From positions 434,001 to 498,000 of the forward strand of contig JAJUBI010000005.1 in NCBI GenBank assembly GCA_022419385.1: a stretch of DNA of 64,000 bases, read 5' to 3'. The translations under genes were made by a program, and so were the position numbers. The notes under the pieces are model-generated. The model saw only the letters and a program-made list of their open reading frames with translations, was not told the DNA's origin and made no database searches. Origin of the DNA: Paraconiothyrium sp. Pb-2020 (taxonomy: Eukaryota; Ascomycota; Dothideomycetes; Pleosporales; Didymosphaeriaceae). Positions 56,804 through 64,000 of this stretch are shown here, piece by piece; position 1 is the first letter of the stretch, and each line of letters begins with the position of its first letter.

Positions 56804-57271
56804 GATGGGAGGGTTTGGAGGGTAGGTGGCACTGTGGAATGAGGGAGGGAGATAGATAGGAGGGCATGCTGAGGCTTGGGCTTAAAGGCTTGGTGGTGGT
56901 GCCGTACGAAGGACCGTACCAGACGCCGAATGAAGGTGATTGGTGAGGTGTAGAGGGGAAAAGGTCGTTTCGCCGTACAGAACGCCGTACGAAACGCCGA
57001 AGGGGGATCCGGACTAATGAGCGGACGGGGAGGTGTTGCAGTCGGACGGATAGCGGTATAGGATGCTCCAATGAACAAGAAAGAGAGTTGGTCTGCATTG
57101 AAGCGATATGTCAAGCTATGTTGTAAAGACTCCGAGGAGGAGAGCGCCGGAGCCCTGGAGTCTGATTTGTCACGTGATCGTGCCTACGCCCGAGATCTGG
57201 ACTTCTTGGGATCAAAACGATCGACGTGCGATGACCCTGATAATGGAAGTCACTCACAGATGACAGCTGCT
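56804..57271. other. Intergenic, no gene seen
   Basis: Short GCCGTACGAAA/ACGCCGAA-type repeats occur around 56,900-57,000. Minus-strand frames across 56,181-57,114 are shadows of the SDR frames. Confidence 0.4.
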
Positions 57272-58090
57272 TCAAGGACGGATCAAGACCGTCGTAGCCC
57301 AGCCAGCATTATCAGACGCGTAATCGAAAGCCTTCTCCCACTCCGCAAACTCGAAGATAATCAATTCCCGGGACATCCCGCCCTGCTTGCCAATTTTCAA
57401 GATTCCAGTCTCCACCATCTTGATTAGCGCAAGCACCTGCTCCCGATTATACATCCACGTCCCTGTTAACGTCAAGTTCTTCCGCATAACCTGCCTCAAT
57501 GGAATCGGGTAATCCTCCTGGATCCCACCCATCAAGCTCATCCTCCCGCCTCTCTTCAAAGCCAGTATGCAGCTCTTGATGTGCGTAGACTTCGCAGCCT
57601 GCGGCGGCGAGATCTCGAAGACAGCGTCGATTGCCCTCCCACCAGCCGCGGCTTGCAGCGCAGCTACATCGTCGTCCACGCTCTCCGTGATCTTTACAGT
57701 CTTGACCCTCGGAAATGTCGCTTCCGACTGAGCCAGGCTGTCCAGGTTACGACCCATAGCGATGACGGTCGCGCCGATAGCCACACTACACGCGACGGCT
57801 GCACCACCAAAGGCGCCCGTCGCCGGCGCCACAACAATCGTCTCACCAGCCTGCAGATTGATATCTCGTAGACCACCGAGACAGAGATACTTCGTGATCG
57901 TGGCAAGATCATTCTCGGCATATCCCAGCTCCTTCAGGCGCTGTTCGTCCAGCGCAAACACGCTCTCCAGAGGCACAAGCGTGTACTCCCCATACTTCCC
58001 ATCGCGCCAAGCTATAGTACAATTTACCTTTCTAAGCCTTCCAATGCCATTCCTCAAGGCCAAACACAACCAGCTAGATACCAAATTCAA
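57272..58090 (-). pseudogene. MDR (zinc-type alcohol dehydrogenase-like) reductase, 5' part missing
   Basis: About 250 residues of the nucleotide-binding and C-terminal part of a medium-chain reductase: WRDGKYGEYTLVPLESVF, then the Rossmann segment ETIVVAPATGAFGGAAVACSVAIGATVIAMGRN, KRGGRMSLMGG, and WEKAFDYASDNAGWATTVLI at the end. Members are about 340-360 residues and begin with a GroES-like catalytic domain of 110-130 residues, which is absent. A likely splice acceptor (CTATAG) precedes WRDGKYG near 58,012. No ATG precedes the Rossmann part in frame, and the BTB gene ends at 58,087, so there is no room on this side for the lost exon. It is probably a truncated relic. Confidence 0.65.
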
Positions 58091-59186
58091 GCCTCAAATG
58101 CAACTTTGTATCCGTTCTCCTTCCTTGCCCTATACATAATCACCAAGCCATTCTCACCAAAACTCTTCTCCAAATCCAAACGGAAATCTCTCAAATTGGA
58201 GAAGACGAATTGAAACGATTTAAGCCGCATGAGCTTGATGAAGCATGCCTTGATCATGTCCACCACCTCCTTGCGCAGGGCATCATTAGAACTAGCTGTG
58301 TTCCTCCACAGAAGGACGACAGAATCAAGGAAGCGGCTGACTTCTGCCTCAGCGCACATATCATAAGGATGGTAATTTACGCATGGCAAGCCTTCAAAAT
58401 GGTTAGCTTTATCATCATAGGAAATCGATCACTTACTCTCAGATTCATCGTAGAAGTCGGGATCGTCAAACTTCCAGTCTAGCATGAGAGCGTCCGCTAC
58501 AATCCTGAGACAGTTTGCCCCAGCATAGTTTGCCAGCGCAGGAAGATCGTACTTGTCTGCGACGATGTAGCAGTGCACATGCAGGTCTAGCATGGTGATG
58601 CGTGGATATTGCTGGAGGAGAACAGGGTACATGTAATAGCTGCCGTTCTTGAGGAAGTCGAGCATAGCGTAAACTGCCCAAGGGAAATCGTGACGGAGAC
58701 GAATGATGCGGGTGGTAGCTTCCTTGACACCAGACAGTCAGTGGACATGGTTTCTTCATCATGTGGAGTGAGTATATATTAGGCCTCAGGCCATACCTTG
58801 AAAGGTCCGTTGAGGGCATTGGAGAAATATCGCGAGATATTGCACAAGTAGCCCTTGTCCATTATCTCAAAAGACAGGCCACTGTCGTAGATGATGGCGG
58901 TCTCCAGAGGGCCAAGGTCGCTGATTGACCTAGATATGTTAGTGCATGCGACCCACATTGGGTCTATCTCAACTCACTTCCGGACGTGCTGGAGGGCTTG
59001 AGCCCTGTTCTGACGTAGACCGGGGGGGCTGAAATTCACAGCGTCGCTGGGGTTGACTTCAGGTCTGCGGCGGGCCTCATTCCTCTTCTTGAAGCTGATG
59101 TCTAGCTCGGCAAGCTGGTGTTCGACGATCTCGCGGTACTCTTCAATATAGTCGCCCGTCGGAGGGTTGATGGGCGGCGGAGCCAT
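58087..59186 (-). CDS. BTB/POZ-domain protein
   Basis: Four exons, 59,186-58,978; 58,929-58,797; 58,722-58,437; 58,391-58,087, give 310 residues with all frames kept. Introns are 45-74 bases and one has a CACTAAC branch. After a 60-residue polar N-terminus, the BTB fold reads SGLSFEIMDKGYLCNISRYFSNALNGPFKEA..., then LRHDFPWAVYAMLDFLKNGSY, then MLDLHVHCYIVADKYDLPALANYAG. This is the common fungal BTB type. Such domains dimerise or bind Cullin-3, but this short type has no assigned partner. The C-terminal 100 residues are helical and unassigned. Its stop overlaps the outer edge of the MDR relic on the same strand. Confidence 0.85.
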
Positions 59187-61444
59187 GATATGCCGATGAT
59201 CCTAGATTGTGTTGAGACCTGGGCAAACGTTGTTAGAGAGTGTGTCCAGTAAGCTTCAGCACACGGAACGCAGCAAGAACAGCAAGACGACGAGGTCGCG
59301 TGAGGGTCAACAGAAAGGATTTGAAGTGTCGAGGAAGCGATCAAATAGTAGAGGCGCGCTCCACGTGGAGAATCAGACTCGCGTCTTGACGCGGCTCACC
59401 TCTATGAAATTTTCAGAGGCTGACGCGTGAGTGACACGCGGAGTGAATGTGAAGCCTGCGGTGAAAGCCAGGCCAGTCGCGCATCGTGGAAACCCCTTCC
59501 TCTAGGCATGAGGAAAAGGAGTGCCTTCGGAAAAGGACGCTGATTAGGCCGATGTGAGTAGCAAGTAGAGTAGGTCGTGAGGAATGACGCCGCGATCATG
59601 GTCCATGGTGTGCTGCGACGTCTGGGTGGGAAGGAACGACCTTGGACACAGGGTCCTTTCCCTTCGACATGCCGACGCCACAAGGTTTATCGAGAGGCAC
59701 TGACAACAGAACATAGGTGGAAGACTCTCTGTGATTAATCGCAGCAGCGCTTACCATCGTCCAAGTACGGTAGGATGTTAAGAGATGGCATTCGCTTCTT
59801 GACGGTGGTGCAAAGTGCACATGCAGCTTCCCATGTCCATAAAGACTCTGTGTTGAGCCTTGAGGCCTGGCGGGAACCATGCCTGGAGCGAAACTCAAAG
59901 ATCGTAATACCAGAGTGCGGTATTGATCGATCGCGAAAGAAATGGCACATCCGACTATTGTTGACACACGATTAAGCGCCTTTGTTGATTGAGGTAATTC
60001 TGCCTCGCAGGCCTTTTCAGGCTCGCTACGACTGTGAGCTCAAGCTGAACGGCGTACTCTATGCTAAAAGGATTGTCGAATCATAGCATCCTGAGGAAAC
60101 TAGCCATTTGGCACCCGTTTGGACAGCGGCCGTCCGCTTCTGCACAATCGGCGGTGAGTCGTGCTAGCATGCGTAATCAGTCCGCCCGCGTATTCGATTG
60201 CGTGAATGGCTACGTCGACCGCAGACTTGAATTGGCCAAACAGACTGTATCACGCAGGTAGTCTTTGGACAGACATGGTGTTATGTCTTTGAGCTCGGCC
60301 AGGTTCCTCTCCCACAGCGGACCCGTCCTTTCTCAAAGGGAACGTGGAGTACTACGTCGCCGAGCTAACAGATGTCTCTGTCTCCTCGTACCTGAGTCCT
60401 AGCATCGAGCCAACTGCAAGCCTCGTCTCCTATAGCCACCTCTTTGCCAAACCAGCGATGCCGCTCGGAGTTTACAACCAACACTGGTAGTTAAGCAATC
60501 CGAGTAACACAAACGCCTCAAGCACCAGCATCTTGCAGTGGCCCAAATTGAAGCCGGTCGTTTACGTTCCGTCCAAGCGTGTACTGCTTGCACCTCAAAG
60601 CAGCAGATACCATGGCAGTTCTGTGGAGTCATCGCTGCCTTGCCTTGATTCGACACTCGTGGAGAACCCCTCACGGAATGCAGCGCTAACCGCTTACGTC
60701 GATGCCAAGGCCACATCATCGGCAGCTGCGACTTCGCGACTTTCCAGGTCCACCACCCGTCTCTGCCTCCCAACTTCGCTCCATTCTTCCTCCAAACGCC
60801 CGGAGACCGGCAACAACTGTTTCCAGACATGCCAGTCCCTGTCTGCAGCTTACCATCATCTCCCTGCGAGCTCCCCGCGTCTCCTCGCTCGGTTTTCGAA
60901 ATGCCGACCGAAAAGACGCTAAACTCGATTGGGATGAGCCGCCCATTAGAGAGGTAATGCTGGGTGGAAGTGGCACCCTCACGCGTCGGAGCGTCCTCGA
61001 GAGTGATTTTGCGCTTCCAACCCGCCAGCTCCTCCACCACATGCCCATTGTTCTCATCCACCTCGCCGAACACCTCGTCGCCGCCGTAACATGACCCGTC
61101 AAGCCTCCAGCGCTTCTGTCCACTTTCCAATCCATCCCGTCGTGCTTTGAAGCTGCTCATCCTGCTTTCTCCGCACTTGGACCGCTTCGTCGTTCGGCGT
61201 CACCCACACCTCCCACTCACCAGACGCCATATATTGCACCAGGAATTCCTTTTTGGAGTTGATGCGAACTACTGACAACGATTCTTTCGTTCGTCGTTAG
61301 CTTCATCGAGCCATCCTTCCCACTGCCCGCGTCCGCCGACCAGCTCGTATTGCGGCAGCGCCTGCGACGCGGTCGGGCTTATACAGCGCATCTCTCCTCC
61401 AATCTGCGCCCCAATCTTGCTCGCACACCCAAAGCGCAGTACCC
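59187..61444. other. Intergenic, 2.3 kb, no gene supported
   Basis: A minus-strand frame of 253 codons (60,399-61,160) starts MSSFKARRDGLESGQKRW and overlaps plus-strand frames of about 130 codons. None shows a family motif, and its C-terminal half is rich in R, W and C, as antisense or untranslated GC-rich DNA often is. Promoters of the BTB gene (left) and the PHD gene (right) lie here. Confidence 0.35.
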
Positions 61445-63323
61445 ATGCCAATGTCACCGCGCCGGTCATCGCGGGCTCGTACCACGCAGCCCCCGCCCGG
61501 CGTCACCGCAGCGCACAGCACATCCTCCGCCTCCACCTCGTCTTCCCGAGGCGACAGAGCGACGAGAACTAATCACAAGCAGTCTTCGCCGCAGAAGTCC
61601 TTAACCCCACACTCGCTCTCGTCGGACGAGCTCGACGAGCCTCCTCGCGATTCGCAGGCAGAGCCGCCCTTGACACGACGGCGAACACGCGAACAAGACA
61701 ATGACGGCGACGAGTTCGCCAGACTCGATGACGAGCTGGATGATGAGATTGCCGAGGAGGATGAGGTCACACGCTGTGTGTGTGGTCAGCAGGAGTATCC
61801 GGGTCAACCCTCGGATGCCGGCAAGTTCAGAGACGGCCAATTGTCCTCTGTGACAGATTCTGACATTCAAGGGGATGATGCAGGCGGTTTATTTATCCAA
61901 TGCGATATTTGCAAGGTCTGGCAGCATGGCGGGTGCGTCGGCATCATGGACGAAGCTGCTAGCCCCGACGAATACTTCTGCGAGGAGTGCCGCAAAGACC
62001 TCCACAAGGTCATGACAAGTCCTAAGGGGTATGTAGCATCTCCCATCTACTCATCTTACCTCGCAAAAGTTCAAACGCGCAAGAAGCCAGACTGACGTCA
62101 GTGCAACAGACAAAAATACTCCCGATACCTGCCCGTATGGGACCAACAACACGGGAAGAATGCTCGGAAAGGTTCTTTATCGAAGGATTCTGAGAAGGCG
62201 CCGAAAGACAAGGACCGCCTTAGTAGAGCAAGCGTAGAATCATTCAGCAAACGGCGATCGACGATGAATAGCAGAGCGGCCTACGACGAGGATGAGGTTC
62301 TCCGCAAGGTGCTAGAAGAAAGCAAGCACGAAGGCCCTGTGACACTGTCGGAGAATGGCAATCGCAAGAAACGCAGCCGGGACGACAGCGAAGAGTGAGT
62401 CAATCTCGCTACACAAACATCAATGAGATCGGTTGTTGACAAGCTTTGCTAGGGCTAAGTCTGAGGTCAAACGGCAGCGGACGGGTTCCAGATCTCCCAG
62501 TGGCTCTCCAGTATTTGAATCGGACGAAGAAGGCTCCAAAAATGCGGCACCGAAACAGAAACCACGCGGAGCAGCTGCACGGAGTCAACGCGAGAAGGAA
62601 CAGAGGGACAAAGAGCGCGAGCGCGAGCGTGCTGAAGCAGCCAACAGACGAAAAGGTCGTGCTGAAAGAAGAAAGGGCGACGGTACGCATAGTCGGGTTA
62701 TCACAAGATCTTGGGCTGACATAGGAGCAGAATCAGAACCACCAGAAGCGTTGCCCGCGGAGGAATCTTCCATGCCTACACCCGCGGAAGAACCGACTCC
62801 TGCAGAGCCGCCTGTTGTTGAGCCCAAACCCGCGCCCGCTCCGAGGAAAGGGGGAAGGCCACCGCAGAAACGTCGATTAGGTCGAAATCAGTATACTAGG
62901 GACGGGCCGACGCCCGCAACTAACGGTGCCTCGCCGGCAGCGGACGATACACCGAATTCTCCGCAGGTAAACGGCACTGGCAATGGACACGATAGTAGCG
63001 ATGGCGTTGCAAGCGGCAAACCTGGCAAACCGAAGAATTGGCGGCTACAGAAACTCTCCTGGCACGACATCCGCCGACCCGCAGGTGCTATGCAGAATTA
63101 CATATCTCAGCGCCAAGTCGAAATGGCAGGAGAGAAGCCTGCCCCACCGGTACAGGAACCTACAACGACGAACGGCGTCCAGAGCCAAGACGATACGGAC
63201 GAGAATGGCGTGCAAGAGGATCTGGACAAGTTCACGAAGCTCAGCACTCTACAAATGATGGACCATATTAGCAGGGATCTTACACATTGGCAGCAGATGA
63301 TCAGCGAGCCGCACGAGAAATGA
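61445..63323 (+). CDS. PHD-finger protein, Cti6-like (Rpd3L histone deacetylase complex)
   Basis: Three exons, 61,445-62,028; 62,110-62,394; 62,453-63,323, give 579 residues in frame. The N-terminal 105 residues are S/T/R-rich and acidic. A PHD finger lies at about 110-180: CVCG, a long loop, LFIQCDICKVWQHGGCVG, then YFCEECR. It is followed by KYSRYLPVWDQQ and a long basic and disordered region with an RKKRSRDDSEE-type segment and a K/E/R-rich coiled stretch. PAPRKGGRPPQKRRLGR resembles an AT-hook-like GRP motif. The ending DLTHWQQMI is typical. In yeast, Cti6 is a PHD subunit of the large Rpd3 deacetylase complex. The domain order and spacing match fungal Cti6-like proteins, but the assignment is by architecture only. 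Confidence 0.8.
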
Positions 63324-64000
63324 CCATCTCCCGCGGCACCGTCATTTTGATCATTCATTCGCTACTTTCTAGTGTGGTTCGTTTCGCGACACTCTGGATA
63401 ACGGCCTTGGCCGGCATATTCGCTTCAAGGAAGACACAGCGTCGCTCGCAGATATAGCGTTTCCTTGTATTAGACATTCTTTAGGCGTTCAAAGGCACCC
63501 TGGCTAGGGTCGTGGGTATTATTGAGGACTGCATCATATATGGTATTGGTATGGATACCCTCCACTTTTTGTGCTTTGGAATTGCAATCGGAGCTTTTGG
63601 TCGGTGGAACTACTTAATGGGCACCTTAGGCTTTGGGCAAAGGGGGCGGGACTTTGCGGTGCATTGATGAGTCCTGCTCGCGAAATTTAATTTTTTTCAC
63701 CCCGTTGAGAGGTGCTTTGATCGTGGTGATTGCAATGTGAAAATTGAGGTCGTGTTTGGGTGAAGTGGAAATGGAGATTGCTGAGCTGAGCTGTGCTAGG
63801 CGGGGTTGTGGGGTTGGGCTGTGGGTATAGCTCTAGGTGGGTGATGTAAGGAGCTAGAGGTGGTGGTGATGTGGGTAAGTACAGACGCTTTGAGTGTGCG
63901 ATGCGGCTGGATGAGATTTAGTATGAATATTGTGGGAGGGTCTCAAATGGAGGGCTGGGAGGTTTTGTCGTGGGAGGGTTTCGCGCCAGGGCTTTTATAG
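63324..64000. other. 3' flank of the Cti6-like gene and window end
   Basis: Balanced to GC-rich sequence with no supported gene. From about 63,840 it becomes G/T-rich (GGTGGTGATG-type), with no tandem repeat worth naming. Confidence 0.4.

Noticed and set aside
60399..61160. 253-codon minus-strand frame
   Set aside because: No recognisable family, odd W/C/R-rich tail and overlapping plus-strand frames of similar quality.
1..64000. CRISPR arrays, tRNA or rRNA genes, secondary-metabolite cluster
   Set aside because: No regular spacer-repeat array, no tRNA or rRNA I could recognise by eye, and no PKS, NRPS or terpene synthase core gene. A tRNA scan would be needed to exclude single tRNAs.

Overview
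This window looks like nuclear DNA of a filamentous ascomycete, most likely a Dothideomycete (inference). Protein genes carry short introns of about 45-80 bases with GT...AG ends and CTAAC-like branch points. The gene families are typical of such fungi: HET domain, GT90/CAP10, F-box, BTB, annexin, and an intron-containing mitochondrial transhydrogenase. The DNA alternates sharply between gene-bearing segments of balanced composition and very AT-rich blocks. The AT-rich blocks are almost free of CA and TG dinucleotides and full of TA, which is the footprint of repeat-induced point mutation (RIP). No bacterial-style operons, CRISPR arrays or phage modules are visible.

Layout. 1-12,470 is a RIP-degraded nest of LTR retrotransposons: minus-strand Ty3/Gypsy copies, then a second LTR family with nested and inverted copies. 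12,471-17,940 is a gene island with a PHD-finger gene (minus) and a divergent Hsp70/HSPA12-like ATPase gene (plus). It ends at a (TAG)n microsatellite that abuts the next AT-rich block. 18,120-27,770 holds a complete but RIP-killed Gypsy element of about 7.3 kb (18,605-25,877) and a solo LTR with a perfect 5-bp target duplication. 27,900-64,000 is gene-bearing. In order it carries: a secreted serine/threonine-rich protein; an annexin; a broken GH24 lysozyme; a membrane protein; the C-terminal part of a monocarboxylate-type MFS transporter; a ZZ-finger membrane protein; a short F-box gene; a GT90 glycosyltransferase; the NAD(P) transhydrogenase; a small conserved-looking gene with a frame break; a HET-domain gene; a decayed SDR gene; a 5'-truncated MDR reductase; a BTB gene; and a Cti6-like PHD gene.

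How the genes relate. They do not form one pathway; this is ordinary housekeeping and accessory content mixed with retroelement islands. The best-supported biology is NADPH supply in mitochondria (transhydrogenase), chromatin reading (two PHD proteins), non-self recognition (HET), extracellular or capsule-like glycan synthesis (GT90) and calcium-dependent membrane binding (annexin).

The most unusual property is the number of broken or truncated genes next to clean ones. The lysozyme, SDR, MDR and MFS genes look like relics. The annexin, the Hsp70-like gene and the small gene at 51.6 kb each show a single apparent indel, two of them in or beside a short homopolymer and one in a GC repeat. Long neighbours such as the transhydrogenase (eight exons, 1,116 residues) read through cleanly. 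The breaks could be recent pseudogenisation or residual assembly indels. I found no clearly new biological system. The strongest structural observations are the retroelement nesting with intact target-site duplications and the RIP-mutated reverse transcriptase sites.
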